NCBI RefSeq assembly: GCF_900116555.1
Contig: NZ_FPAT01000005.1
Location: forward strand, 186,001 to 250,000
Origin: Actinopolyspora lacussalsi subsp. righensis
GTDB taxonomy: Bacteria; Actinomycetota; Actinomycetes; Mycobacteriales; Pseudonocardiaceae
Length of the DNA stretch: 64,000 bases
Reading direction: 5' to 3'
Shown: piece by piece, positions 40,168-50,832 of the stretch
Layout: every line of letters begins with the position of its first letter
Position numbering within the stretch: position 1 is the first letter of the stretch
The notes under the pieces: model-generated
Seen by the model: the letters and a program-made list of their open reading frames with translations, nothing else
What the model was told of the DNA's origin: nothing
Databases searched by the model: none
Position numbers and translations under genes: made by a program

Positions 40168-40793
40168 AGCGTTTCCAACCAGTTACGCAGCAGGGCGTTT
40201 CCCGCGGCACCGGACTTCTCGGGATGGAACTGGGTCGCCATCAGGGCACCGTCCTCCACCGCGGCCAGGAACGGCTCGCCGTGTTCGGCCCACACCGATC
40301 TCCGCCGGCTGCTCGGCTCTCCGGTGTGCTCCTCCCAGCCACGGGCGGCGAAGGAGTGGACGAAGTAGAACCTGGTGTCGGGGTCCATTCCGGCGAACAG
40401 CACGCTGTCGGAGGGTGCGGTCACCGTGTTCCACCCCATGTGGGGCAGCACCTCCGCCCGCAACGGTTCCACGGCACCCGGCCACCGGCCGACTCCCTCG
40501 GCGGACACGCCGTGCTCGACCCCTCGTTGGAACAGGATCTGCATCCCGACGCAGATACCGAGCACTGGCCGATTCTCGGCCAGTCGCCGATCGACGAGTT
40601 CGTCACCACCCACCTCGAGCAGCCCGCGCATGCAGGCGGAGAAGGCACCGACGCCGGGAACGACGAGACCGTCGGCTTCCATCGCCGTACGATGATCGTC
40701 ACTCACCTCGACTCGCGCACCCGCGTGTTCCAGGGCACGCTCGGCCGAACGAAGATTGCCGGATCCGTAGTCCAGTACGACGACTCGTGGCAC
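40164..40793 (-). CDS. hisH: Imidazole glycerol phosphate synthase, glutamine amidotransferase subunit
   Basis: 209 residues, class I glutamine amidotransferase that feeds ammonia to HisF. The nucleophile cysteine is in [13 protein letters not shown] (about residue 80); the His-Glu pair is in [18 protein letters not shown]. The N-terminus [20 protein letters not shown] is typical. It is the first gene of the second histidine gene block, whose usual upstream neighbour hisB is about 5 kb away. Confidence 0.96.
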   Translation of the reverse strand: MPRVVVLDYGSGNLRSAERALEHAGARVEVSDDHRTAMEADGLVVPGVGAFSACMRGLLEVGGDELVDRRLAENRPVLGICVGMQILFQRGVEHGVSAEGVGRWPGAVEPLRAEVLPHMGWNTVTAPSDSVLFAGMDPDTRFYFVHSFAARGWEEHTGEPSSRRRSVWAEHGEPFLAAVEDGALMATQFHPEKSGAAGNALLRNWLETL

Positions 40794-40913
40794 GTGACCA
40801 GCCTACCCGCTCCCGGAACAGCCGCGTGCCAGGACGGCGCGTCCACCGCCGGGGCCACACCCTACGCACCCGATCGAATTCGCGTAGTCGACCACGCCCA
40901 CTGCCGTACTCGT

Positions 40914-40925
40914 TATGCTGGCGGA
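40914..40925 (+). promoter_or_regulatory. Possible leaderless -10 element of the SoxR gene
   Basis: TATGCT (40914-40919) followed by GGCGGA and directly by the GTG start. The distance suits transcription starting at the GTG. No -35 consensus is obvious. Confidence 0.4.
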
Positions 40926-41387
40926 GTGTCGAAACCCGCCGCCAAGCTGACCATCGGTGAACTCGCCGAACGCAGTGGAATAGCGACCACGGCACTTCGG
41001 TTCTACGAAGACCGCGGGCTGATCAGGTCGACGCGCACGAGCGGCAACCAACGACGTTACGAGCGAAGCGTGCTGCGACGACTGGCGTTCATCCGCGCCG
41101 CCCAGCGCGTGGGATTGAGCCTGGAGGACATCGCGGACGCGCTGCGGACCCTGCCGGACGATCACGCTCCGAGCAGAGCGGACTGGGCGAAGCTGTCGGA
41201 GCGCTGGCGCGACGAGCTCGATGCCCGCATCGACGGGCTGCAACGGCTGCGGGACCGGCTCACCGGTTGCATCGGCTGCGGCTGTCTGTCGTTGAACACC
41301 TGCTCGCTGCACAACCCCGACGACTGGATGGCTGCCAGCGGCCCCGCCGCGCCACGGCTTCGGCCGAAATCCGACGGCGGGCTCTGA
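40926..41387 (+). CDS. soxR: MerR-family redox sensor SoxR
   Basis: 153 residues. The N-terminal MerR DNA-binding domain reads LTIGELAERSGIATTALRFY and DRGLIRSTRTSGNQRRYERS; a dimerisation helix follows, then the [2Fe-2S] cluster motif CIGCGCLSLNTC, which defines SoxR. In actinobacteria SoxR responds to redox-active compounds and controls a few oxidoreductase or efflux genes rather than a soxS. It is divergent from hisH and has no obvious target beside it. The GTG start fits the family N-terminus. Confidence 0.93.
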   Translation: MSKPAAKLTIGELAERSGIATTALRFYEDRGLIRSTRTSGNQRRYERSVLRRLAFIRAAQRVGLSLEDIADALRTLPDDHAPSRADWAKLSERWRDELDARIDGLQRLRDRLTGCIGCGCLSLNTCSLHNPDDWMAASGPAAPRLRPKSDGGL

Positions 41388-41605
41388 ACGGTTCACGGAA
41401 CCGCTCCGCCCGTGTCGTCGAGGTCGGCACGGTGCAGCAGTTCGGGGCGTCCGACACCGCCGGGGTGCGCTGCTCGGGCGTGGGATCCGAGAGGTCCGTG
41501 CTCTCACCGGGATTCGTCCTGCTGTTGAGCGCGGTGATCCGATCACGGCACACAGCGGCCGTCCGGACGCTCGCGGCGTGGTCCCGCCACGTCGCGAGAC
41601 CGGCC

Positions 41606-41761
41606 TCACCACGACATCCAGAGCACTCCGCCCACCAGCGCCAGCACCGCACCCGCCGCGAGTATCACGGCGGGAACCCGCGCGGTCTTCCACATCGAGT
41701 AGGAACCGCCGGCCAGGAAGCCCGCGACCGCGAGCAGGATGATCGGCAGGAAGTCACGCAC
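41606..41761 (-). CDS. Small membrane protein, 51 aa
   Basis: Read on the minus strand from GTG at 41761: two hydrophobic segments, VRDFLPIILLAVAGFLAGGS and a second containing VILAAGAVLALVGGVLWMSW, ending at a TGA at 41606-41608. The coding pattern (GC third positions) and two-segment topology look real although the gene is short; the ribosome site (AGAGG) is rather distant. It is the next gene after fdhF on the same strand, 121 bases away. Function unknown. Confidence 0.55.
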   Translation of the reverse strand: MRDFLPIILLAVAGFLAGGSYSMWKTARVPAVILAAGAVLALVGGVLWMSW

Positions 41762-41882
41762 AGCGGGGCAAACCTCTCGTGGCGGTGTCGGCGGGCAGTG
41801 GTCGGCACTGAAGCGCCGACCACCCGCGGCAGGAGCCTAGCAGTGGTGCTTCACGAGTTCCGCGTACGGAGACCGGGCTGTC

Positions 41883-44207
41883 TCACACCCTCGTCCCGTC
41901 GGGCTCCAATCGAACCACGACGGCCTTTGAGACCGGCGTGTTGGAGTACTCCGCCACCGAGTCCAGCGGAACCAGCGGGTTGGCCTCCGGATAGTAGGCC
42001 GCCACGCAGCCACGCGGGGTCGCGTAGCCGACCACCCGGAACGAATCGGCCCTGCGTTCCTCGATGCCGCCGGAACCGTCCGCCCACTCCGAGACGAGAT
42101 CCACGCTCTGCCCGTCGACGAGGCCGAGTTCGGCGATGTCGACGGGATTGACCAGCACGACGCGTCGCGCGTTCTCCACCCCGCGGTACCGGTCCGAGAG
42201 CCCGTAGATCGTGGTGTTGTACTGATCGTGACTGCGCAGGCTCTGCAGCAGCAGCCTGCCCTCCGGGACGTGGATCATGTCCGGAACGTTGTCCGTGAAA
42301 TTGGCCCTTCCGGTGGCGGTCGGAAACGTCCTGCTGTCACGTGGGGGGTGCGGCAGCACGAATCCGTCGGGTTCACGTACCCGGTTGTTGTAACCGGCGC
42401 AACCGGGAACCACGCGGGCGATGCTCTCGCGGACGCGGTCGTAGTCGTTCTCGAACTCCCGCCACGGAACCGGATGGTCCTCGCCGAGCAGCGTCCGTGC
42501 CAGTTCGGACACGATGGCCACCTCGGACAGCAGATCGGGCGAGGCGGGCTCCAGCCGTCCCCGGGAACCGTGCACCACCGACATCGAGTCCTCGACGGTG
42601 ACGAACTGCTCCCCGCCGGCCTGCCGATCGCGTTCGGTTCTACCGAGCGTGGGCAGGATGAGCGCGGTCCGTCCCGGAACCACGTGCGAACGGTTGAGCT
42701 TGGTGGAGACCTGCACGGTGAGTTCGCAGGCGCGCAGTGCGGCCTCGGTGGCGGCACTGTCCGGTGTGGCCGCCGCGAAGTTGCCACCGAGCCCGAAGAA
42801 CGCAGTGCAGCTTCCGTCGTGCATGGCACGCAGCGTCTCCACCGTGTCCCGACCGGGCTCGCGGGGAACCGAGAGCCCGAACTCCTCGTCCAGCGCGGAC
42901 AGGAAGGATTCCGGCATGCGTTCCCAGATCCCCATGGTGCGATCGCCCTGCACGTTGGAGTGACCCCGCACGGGGCACAGTCCCGCCCCGGGTTTGCCGA
43001 TCATGCCCCGCAACAGCTGTACGTTGACGATCTCGCGGATGGTGGGGACGGCCTGCCGGTGTTGGGTGAGCCCCATCGCCCAACAGACCACGGTCGAACG
43101 CGAGTCGGCGAACATCCGGGCGATACGCTCGATCTGCTGCTGCTCCAGGCCGGTCAGCCGCTCGACCTCCTGCCAGTCGATCTCCCGCCCGCGTGCGGCG
43201 AACTCGGTGAAACCGTGCGTGTGTTCCTCGATGAACTCGCGGTCCAGCACCGTGCCGGGTGACTCGTCCTCGAACCGCAGCAGCAGGGCACCGATCGCTT
43301 TGAACAGCGCCAGGTCACCGCCGATGCGGATCTGGGCGAACTCGTCGGCGAGCGGGGTGCCGGATCCGGCCACTCCTCGAACGTTCTGGGGGTTGCTGAA
43401 TCGCATCAATCCGGTTTCCGGCAGCGGATTGATCGCCAGGATCCGGCCACCGTTGTGCTTGGTGCGCTCCAGTGAGCTCAGCATGCGGGGGTGATTGGTT
43501 CCCGGATTCTGCCCCATGACCACGACGAGATCGGAGTGTTCGATGTCGGAGAGGGTGACCGAGCCCTTGCCCACACCGATGGTCTCGCTCAGGGCCGTTC
43601 CGGAGGACTCGTGACACATGTTCGAGCAGTCGGGCAGGTTGTTGGTGCCGAACGAGCGCGCCAGCAGTTGGTAGCAGAAGGCCGCCTCGTTGCTCGCCCG
43701 CCCCGAGGTGTAGAACGAGGTGCGCTCCGGCCCGATCTCGCGGAGCTTGTCCGCTATGACCTCGAACGCCCGCTGCCAGTCGATCGGGCGGTAGTGGGTG
43801 TCCCCCTCGCGCCGGATCACCGGCTGGGTCAGGCGCCCCTGTTGCCCCAACCAGTAGTCGGTTCGTTCGGCGAGATCGTCGATCGAGTGGCTGTCGAAGA
43901 AGTCGGGGCCGACGGTGCGGGTGGTGGCCTCCTCGGCGACGGCCTTGGCGCCGTTCTCGCAGAATTCCGCCCATTTGCGGGAACTGCCGTCGACCTCCCT
44001 CGGTTCGGGCCACGCACAACCGGGGCAGTCGAATCCACTGCGCTGATTCAGCAACGGCAGGGTCCTGGCGGTACGTACCGGCCCCATCTGTCGCAGGCTC
44101 CGGGCGAGTGAAACCACCACTCCCCGCACCCCGGCAGCGGATTTCTCGCGGCCGTGCACCTCGAGTTCCGATTCGTCGATGTCCTTCTCGGGGCCACGCC
44201 GACTCAC
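41883..44207 (-). CDS. FdhF/YdeP-family molybdopterin oxidoreductase
   Basis: About 774 residues. The N-terminus carries a FDCPGCAWPEP motif, and the molybdopterin domains include FYTSGRASNEAAFCYQLLAR, VVVMGQNPGTNHPRML, CPVRGHSNVQGDRTMGI and the C-terminal dinucleotide-binding LVNPVDIAELGLVDGQSVDL and GCVAAYYPEANPLVPLDS. It belongs to the YdeP group of formate-dehydrogenase-like proteins, whose physiological reaction is mostly unknown. A GTG at 44207 with GGTGG five bases upstream is preferred to a GTG at 44216. It is one of the genes lying between the two histidine blocks. Confidence 0.9.
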   Translation of the reverse strand: MSRRGPEKDIDESELEVHGREKSAAGVRGVVVSLARSLRQMGPVRTARTLPLLNQRSGFDCPGCAWPEPREVDGSSRKWAEFCENGAKAVAEEATTRTVGPDFFDSHSIDDLAERTDYWLGQQGRLTQPVIRREGDTHYRPIDWQRAFEVIADKLREIGPERTSFYTSGRASNEAAFCYQLLARSFGTNNLPDCSNMCHESSGTALSETIGVGKGSVTLSDIEHSDLVVVMGQNPGTNHPRMLSSLERTKHNGGRILAINPLPETGLMRFSNPQNVRGVAGSGTPLADEFAQIRIGGDLALFKAIGALLLRFEDESPGTVLDREFIEEHTHGFTEFAARGREIDWQEVERLTGLEQQQIERIARMFADSRSTVVCWAMGLTQHRQAVPTIREIVNVQLLRGMIGKPGAGLCPVRGHSNVQGDRTMGIWERMPESFLSALDEEFGLSVPREPGRDTVETLRAMHDGSCTAFFGLGGNFAAATPDSAATEAALRACELTVQVSTKLNRSHVVPGRTALILPTLGRTERDRQAGGEQFVTVEDSMSVVHGSRGRLEPASPDLLSEVAIVSELARTLLGEDHPVPWREFENDYDRVRESIARVVPGCAGYNNRVREPDGFVLPHPPRDSRTFPTATGRANFTDNVPDMIHVPEGRLLLQSLRSHDQYNTTIYGLSDRYRGVENARRVVLVNPVDIAELGLVDGQSVDLVSEWADGSGGIEERRADSFRVVGYATPRGCVAAYYPEANPLVPLDSVAEYSNTPVSKAVVVRLEPDGTRV

Positions 44208-44216
44208 GTGATCCAC

Positions 44217-44596
44217 CCCGCCTTTCGCCGAGAACTAACTGGTCGAACAGCTACATCATCGCGCTGTCACGCCGTAAACGCCAGCACGACCCGTGTCGAA
44301 ACACCCGAAGCGGCGGCGAATACCGATGCCGAGTTACTCCGCTTGCGACAGCCGAGAGTCCCCGGTTCTCCTCGACGTTTTCCCGCGGTGTCGCCGCTCG
44401 GCGTGGGTCCTTCCGGTGCTGGAAGTGTCGGAGCCACGTCACCAACGCGACCACCCGCGGGTTCTCCCGCGTCGCGCTCTCGCGAGGAAGGCCCGACGTC
44501 GTGTAGGTCGCTACCCGATGTCGGGGCTCCCGGAGTGAGAGCCGGCGGGAGGTTCCGCCAAGCGAGCAACCCGCCAACCCGACCGGAAAACTTCGA
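44217..44596. other. Non-coding gap
   Basis: About 380 bases between the fdhF start and the stop of the cysteine-synthase-like gene. Short open frames exist on both strands but have no ribosome site or family resemblance. A weak hairpin (GGCTC/GAGCC, near 44530) may end the upstream transcript. The fdhF promoter must lie here but cannot be located. Confidence 0.4.
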
Positions 44597-45544
44597 TCAA
44601 GTGAAATGTTCGGTGAGATACTTTTCCCCTTCGTCCGCGAGGAAGGTCACGATCTCCCCGAGCTCCGGCCTGGCACGCCGCAACCGTTTGGCGGCGAGCA
44701 GATGCGCCCCGGAGGAAGGCCCCACGAACAAGCCGTATCGTCTTCCGAGTTCGCGGGACTGCTCGATGGCGTCGGCACTGTCCACGGCCATGATCTCGTC
44801 CACCTCGTGGCGGTGCCTGTCGAACACTCCCGGCACGAAGCCGTCCGAGATGCCCTCGATCAGATGCTTGTCGATCTCACCGCACGCCAGGGTGCACGAC
44901 TCGTTGGGCTCCACGGCCACGACCCGACATCCCGGGTTGACAGCGCGGAACGCCTGCCCCACCCCGATGATCGTTCCACCGGTGCCGACACCGCCGACCA
45001 CCGCGTCGGGCAGGGATCCGGGAGGGAGCTGCCACAGGATCTCCGGACCGAGCCAGCAGCGGTTCTCGTCGACGTTCCACTCGCTGTCGAACTGCTGCGG
45101 GGCGAAGTAGCCGGGTTGCGCACCGAGCTCGCGTGCGGTGCGCAGCGCGTCGTTGACGTGGAAGTCGCCGGTGGTACGGACTTCGGCGCCGAAAGCACGT
45201 GAGATGGCGGCACGTTCGGTGCTGACGTTGCGCGGCATCACCACCAGCATCGGGTATCCCTTGACGGCGGCCACCATGCTCATGGCGTTGCCGGTGTTAC
45301 CACTGCTGGCTTCCACGATGGTGTCGCCGGGACGCAGCAGTCCCTCCCGTTCGGCTCGCTCGATCATGTAGGTGGCGATACGCGCCTTGATCGAACCCGA
45401 CGGGTTGAGGTACTCCAGCTTGACCCGGATTCCCTCGATACGCAGCAACGGAGTATCGCCGACCGCTTCCAGCACGGAACCGACGTCGGCGGGGGACTCT
45501 GGAACGGCCGGTGGCCTCGCCCCGGCCAGCGGTGATCCGGTCAT
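44597..45544 (-). CDS. PLP-dependent cysteine synthase-like protein
   Basis: 315 residues of the fold-type II PLP family. The PLP lysine is in EYLNPSGSIKARIATYMIER, followed by VEASSGNTGNAMSMVAAVKG, the phosphate loop VGGVGTGGTIIGVGQAFR and the SGISDGFVP-like segment EGISDGFVPG; LFVGPSSGAHLLAA is also typical. Ordinary cysteine synthases have Asp where this protein has Ala after the lysine (KAR instead of KDR), so the acceptor or substrate may differ. It is monocistronic with a striking repeat-rich promoter region. O-acetylserine, O-phosphoserine or cystathionine-type substrates are all possible. Confidence 0.85.
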   Translation of the reverse strand: MTGSPLAGARPPAVPESPADVGSVLEAVGDTPLLRIEGIRVKLEYLNPSGSIKARIATYMIERAEREGLLRPGDTIVEASSGNTGNAMSMVAAVKGYPMLVVMPRNVSTERAAISRAFGAEVRTTGDFHVNDALRTARELGAQPGYFAPQQFDSEWNVDENRCWLGPEILWQLPPGSLPDAVVGGVGTGGTIIGVGQAFRAVNPGCRVVAVEPNESCTLACGEIDKHLIEGISDGFVPGVFDRHRHEVDEIMAVDSADAIEQSRELGRRYGLFVGPSSGAHLLAAKRLRRARPELGEIVTFLADEGEKYLTEHFT

Positions 45545-45561
45545 GCGCTCTCCCCTGACAC

Positions 45562-45625
45562 CATTGTCAAAGCGGCAACACTACTGTTGCGTAATGCACA
45601 CTATGTTGCTTAATGAGCGACAATG
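45562..45625. promoter_or_regulatory. Repeat-rich operator region upstream of the cysteine-synthase-like gene
   Basis: Just upstream of the gene (start 45544) lie two direct copies of TGTTGCnTAATG, at 45585-45596 and 45604-45615, 19 bases apart. An inverted repeat GCAACA-CTAC-TGTTGC (45575-45590) overlaps the first copy. The cluster is bounded by CATTGTC (45562-45568) and GACAATG (45619-45625), also inverted. It is AT-rich against a GC-rich background. This looks like a multi-site operator for an unidentified regulator. Confidence 0.6.
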
Positions 45626-45805
45626 CGACCGTATTGCGGTGTTGTCAAGGGAGTCGCCCAGCGATTCCACCCGCTCGTGTGATGCCTGGGCATCGGGGCG
45701 CCCTGGCGCGACCGGACGAGGACGGCACCTCCCGCTCACGGACCGGTGGGAGGTGCCGCGCGACGACGGACCGGGTAACCCGCGCGGAACCGGTTCACCA
45801 ACCGG
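45626..45805. other. Non-coding gap
   Basis: About 180 bases between the operator cluster and the hisB stop. Nothing distinctive was seen; it holds the 3' end of the hisDCB transcript. Confidence 0.35.
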
Positions 45806-47619
<1,814 letters not shown>

Positions 47620-48942
47620 TCAACCGGGTCGTTCGAACCGTGCTGTCACGGCTTCACCGTGCGCGGGAAGGTCCTCGGCATCGGCCAGCGCGACCACCTG
47701 CTCGGTGACCTCGCGCAGGGCTTGCTCGCTGTAGTCGACCACGTGAATGCCGCGCAGGAAGCTCTGCACGCTCAGCCCGGAGGAGTGCCGGGCGCACCCA
47801 CCCGTGGGCAGCACGTGGTTCGAGCCGGCGCAGTAGTCGCCGAGCGAGACCGGCGCGTAAGGGCCGACGAAGATCGCGCCCGCGTTGCGCACCCCGGCGG
47901 CCACCCGGGAGGCATCGGCGGTCTGGATCTCCAGGTGCTCGGCCGCGTAGGCGTCGACGACACGGATCCCGTCGGCGATCGAGGAGGTCAGCACGCAGCC
48001 GGACTGCTCCCCGGTCAACGCGGTGCGGATCCGCTCGGTGTGCTTGGTGGCGGGAACGCGTTCCGCCAGCCGTCGGTCGACCGCGTCGGCCAGTTCCTCG
48101 GAAGTGGTCACCAGCACGCTGGCGGCCAGCGTGTCGTGTTCGGCCTGACTGATCAGATCGGTGGCGACGTGTACCGGATCGGCCGTTTCGTCGGCCAGCA
48201 CGGCGATCTCGGTCGGACCCGCCTCGGCATCGATGCCGATGATGTTCCGCAGCTGTCGTTTCGCCGCGGTGACGTAGACGTTGCCCGGTCCGGTGACCAT
48301 GTCCACCGGAAGCAGCTCTGACCCGTCGGTGTCGGAACCACCATAGGCGAGCAGCCCCACCGCCTGGGCACCACCGACCGCCCACACCTCGTCGACGCCG
48401 AGCAACGCGGCGGCGGCGAGGATGGTCGGATGCGGTCTGCCACCGAACTCCGGCTGCGGCGGTGAACACACCACCAGCGACTCCACTCCCGCCGCCTGCG
48501 CCGGAACCACGTTCATCACGACGCTGGAGGGATACACCGCCAGCCCACCCGGGGCGTAGAGCCCGACCCTGGAGACCGGCACCCAGCGTTCGGTCACCGT
48601 GCCGCCGTCGGCGACCTCGGTGGTGACGTCGGCACGCCGCTGCTCGGCGTGCACCTTCCTGGCTCGACGCACGGATTCCTCGAGCGCGGTGCGGATCGAG
48701 GGATCCAGCTCCTCCAGAGCCGCACGCAGCTCCGTGTCGGGGACCCGTACCCGCTCGGGGCGCACGGAGTCGAACCGCTCGGTGTGGTCCAGGGCCGCGG
48801 CGGCACCCCGCTCGGCGATGTCGTCGAGCAGCGGCCGCACGGCGGGCAGCGCGTGTTCCACGTCCATACCGGTACGTGGCAGCCGACCGCGTAGCTCACC
48901 GACGGACGGTTCCCGACCGCGCAGGTCGATACGGCTGAGCAT
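47620..48942 (-). CDS. hisD: Histidinol dehydrogenase
   Basis: 440 residues; NAD- and zinc-dependent oxidation of histidinol to histidine, the last step. Motifs: [75 protein letters not shown] and [26 protein letters not shown] lies seven bases before the ATG. First gene of the hisDCB block. Confidence 0.97.
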   Translation of the reverse strand: MLSRIDLRGREPSVGELRGRLPRTGMDVEHALPAVRPLLDDIAERGAAAALDHTERFDSVRPERVRVPDTELRAALEELDPSIRTALEESVRRARKVHAEQRRADVTTEVADGGTVTERWVPVSRVGLYAPGGLAVYPSSVVMNVVPAQAAGVESLVVCSPPQPEFGGRPHPTILAAAALLGVDEVWAVGGAQAVGLLAYGGSDTDGSELLPVDMVTGPGNVYVTAAKRQLRNIIGIDAEAGPTEIAVLADETADPVHVATDLISQAEHDTLAASVLVTTSEELADAVDRRLAERVPATKHTERIRTALTGEQSGCVLTSSIADGIRVVDAYAAEHLEIQTADASRVAAGVRNAGAIFVGPYAPVSLGDYCAGSNHVLPTGGCARHSSGLSVQSFLRGIHVVDYSEQALREVTEQVVALADAEDLPAHGEAVTARFERPG

Positions 48943-49274
48943 GGGACTTCCCTCCGTGAAACGTTGCTGCGAACCAGGGTATCCGTACTCCTGCCCGGCT
49001 CCGTCGGCAGCTCCACCTCCTCGAGACGACGTCCGGGCGCCTTCCGGACGAGCGGGCCGTACCGCGCCGCCCCTGAGAATCAGGACACCCCTGAGAAATC
49101 ATTCCGAGGCCGTGTCCCGGCTCGGGTGCTCGCCCCGGGCGGGCAAGCAGGCCGTACCGGCAGGGGATCCTGACACGAAAAACGGTCCCACCCTCATACG
49201 TACGCATGTTGTGACGAAGCGTAATCGCGGCGAGCCTCGGTGGGGGCACCGAATCCGTGATCGATCGGAGGAAC
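48943..49274. other. Divergent intergenic region hisD/carboxypeptidase
   Basis: About 330 bases with start codons facing outward on both sides, so it must hold both promoters. The hisD ribosome site GGAGGG is at the left end and GGAGGAAC at the right end. No hairpin, repeat or recognisable operator was found. Confidence 0.4.
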
Positions 49275-50531
49275 ATGCGCACGCTACGACGACGGACAAC
49301 CGTGGCACTGTCGGTCACCGCTCTCCTGCTGTCGCTGCCTGCCACCCAGTCGGCATTCGCGCGGGGAGGCGATCACACCGGGGAAGACACCAGCAGGGCT
49401 GTCTACCGGATCCCGAACACGGACACCGCTTCCCGCACCGCTGTCAATCGCACCGGCGCGCTGGTGCTTTCGGTAACCGGGGAAACCGCCTTCGTCGAAG
49501 CCACCCCGGCGCAGGCCGAGCGGCTGCGCGCCCGGGGACTGAGCCCGCGACGCCTCCCCGCAGCGGCCGACGCCCCCGTTCACCCGGAGGCCTCGCCTGC
49601 CGACTTCCCTCCCGAGGACAGCGGCTACCACACCTACTCCGAAACGGTTTCGGAGATCGAGGAGGCGGCGGCCGAGCACCCGGGAATCGTCGACAGCACG
49701 AGCGCGGGCCGTTCGGCGCGGGGCAGGGACATCCCGGTGGTCAAGATCAGTGACAACGCCGGGACGGACGAGAACGAGCCGGAAGTGCTGTTCACGTGCA
49801 ACCAGCACGCCAGGGAACACCTCACGACCGAGATGTGCCTGCACATCCTGCGGCGCTACACCGACAACCACGGCTCCGATCCCGACATCACGAACGCGGT
49901 CGACAACCGGGAGATCTGGATCATCCCGATGGTCAACCCGGACGGCTCGACCTACGACGTGTCGGGCAACGGCTACCGGGGCTGGCGCCGCAACCGGGAG
50001 AGCGAGCCGGTGGACCTGAACCGCAACTGGGGCTACGAGTGGGGCTGCTGCGGCGGGTCCAGCGGGAACCCGAGTCAACCGACCTACCGTGGTCCGGCGC
50101 CCTTCTCCGCACCGGAAACCGCCACGATAAGGGATTTCGTCGAATCACGCGAGGCGGGAGGACGGCAACGGATAACCGCGCACATCGATTTCCACAGCTT
50201 CTCGGAACTGGTGCTGTGGCCGTACGGCTACACCACCGCGGACACTGCACCGGGCATGACACGGGAGCAGTACCGCAGGTTCGCCGAGCTGGGCAACGCG
50301 ATGGCCCGCAGCAACGGGTACACGCCGATGCAGTCGAGTGACCTCTACGTCACCGACGGCAGCATGAACGACTGGATGTGGGCCGAACACGGCATACTCT
50401 CGTTCACGTTCGAGATGTATCCGAGCGGCGGGGGAATCGACGGCTTCTACCCGCCGGACGAGGTCATCGAGCGGGAAACCGCTCGCAACGACGAAGCGGT
50501 GGCGATGCTGCTGAACGAAGCGGGCGCCTGA
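49275..50531 (+). CDS. Secreted zinc carboxypeptidase (M14 family)
   Basis: 418 residues. The signal peptide MRTLRRRTTVALSVTALLLS ends near SAFARGG. A propeptide-like region (to about 115) precedes the catalytic domain. Zinc ligands: His and Glu in CNQHAREHLTTEM and a second His in HIDFHSFSELVLWPYGY; the catalytic Glu is in SFTFEMYPSGGG. NREIWIIPMVNPDGSTYDVS and NRNWGYEWGCCGGSSGNP place it with carboxypeptidase T-like enzymes. It would remove C-terminal residues from peptides outside the cell. It lies beside a dipeptide-type importer, which could take up the products. Confidence 0.92.
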   Translation: MRTLRRRTTVALSVTALLLSLPATQSAFARGGDHTGEDTSRAVYRIPNTDTASRTAVNRTGALVLSVTGETAFVEATPAQAERLRARGLSPRRLPAAADAPVHPEASPADFPPEDSGYHTYSETVSEIEEAAAEHPGIVDSTSAGRSARGRDIPVVKISDNAGTDENEPEVLFTCNQHAREHLTTEMCLHILRRYTDNHGSDPDITNAVDNREIWIIPMVNPDGSTYDVSGNGYRGWRRNRESEPVDLNRNWGYEWGCCGGSSGNPSQPTYRGPAPFSAPETATIRDFVESREAGGRQRITAHIDFHSFSELVLWPYGYTTADTAPGMTREQYRRFAELGNAMARSNGYTPMQSSDLYVTDGSMNDWMWAEHGILSFTFEMYPSGGGIDGFYPPDEVIERETARNDEAVAMLLNEAGA

Positions 50532-50544
50532 CCGAACCACGGGT

Positions 50545-50573
50545 GGGGCGGTGCGTCTCGCACACACCGCCCC
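50545..50573. terminator. Bidirectional hairpin between convergent genes
   Basis: GGGGCGGTG (50545-50553) pairs with CACCGCCCC (50565-50573). It lies 14 bases after the carboxypeptidase stop and 12 bases before the stop of the small minus-strand gene. Confidence 0.7.
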
Positions 50574-50584
50574 ATCTCGAGCGG

Positions 50585-50737
50585 TCAGAGGAGCAGCAGC
50601 ACCGCGGCCCCCAGCACGATCCCGAGCACCACGACCACTCCGGCCGTGATCAGCAGCCAGCGCAGCTGCGGGTGTTCGTCACGGATCTCGGTTTTGGCTC
50701 GTTCACGCCATTGCATGAACGTGGTCTGTTCACTCAT
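50585..50737 (-). CDS. Small single-span membrane protein, 50 aa
   Basis: ATG at 50737 to TGA at 50585-50587 on the minus strand. The product starts MSEQTTFMQWRERAKTEIRD, continues with EHPQLRW and ends in one membrane segment (LLITAGVVVVLGIVLGAAVL plus a Leu run). The charged N-terminus and single C-terminal anchor are coherent, and the gene fills the space between terminator and the ABC genes. No family or function recognised. Confidence 0.55.
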   Translation of the reverse strand: MSEQTTFMQWRERAKTEIRDEHPQLRWLLITAGVVVVLGIVLGAAVLLLL

Positions 50738-50832
50738 CAGTGCTCTCCACAACCAATCGAGCGCCTACGGCCACCACGACACGCGGCGACCGTGCACCGG
50801 ACAACCACCTCACCCTGCCACACTCCCCCGCC

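Noticed and set aside
41388-41605. Possible gene between soxR and the 51-aa membrane protein
   Set aside because: Frames on both strands are Arg/Ser-rich and overlap soxR; only a small CGGTTC/GAACCG hairpin after the soxR stop is credible.
44293-44538. 81-codon plus-strand ORF in the fdhF upstream gap
   Set aside because: No ribosome site, Arg/Pro-rich shadow-like composition and no operon context.
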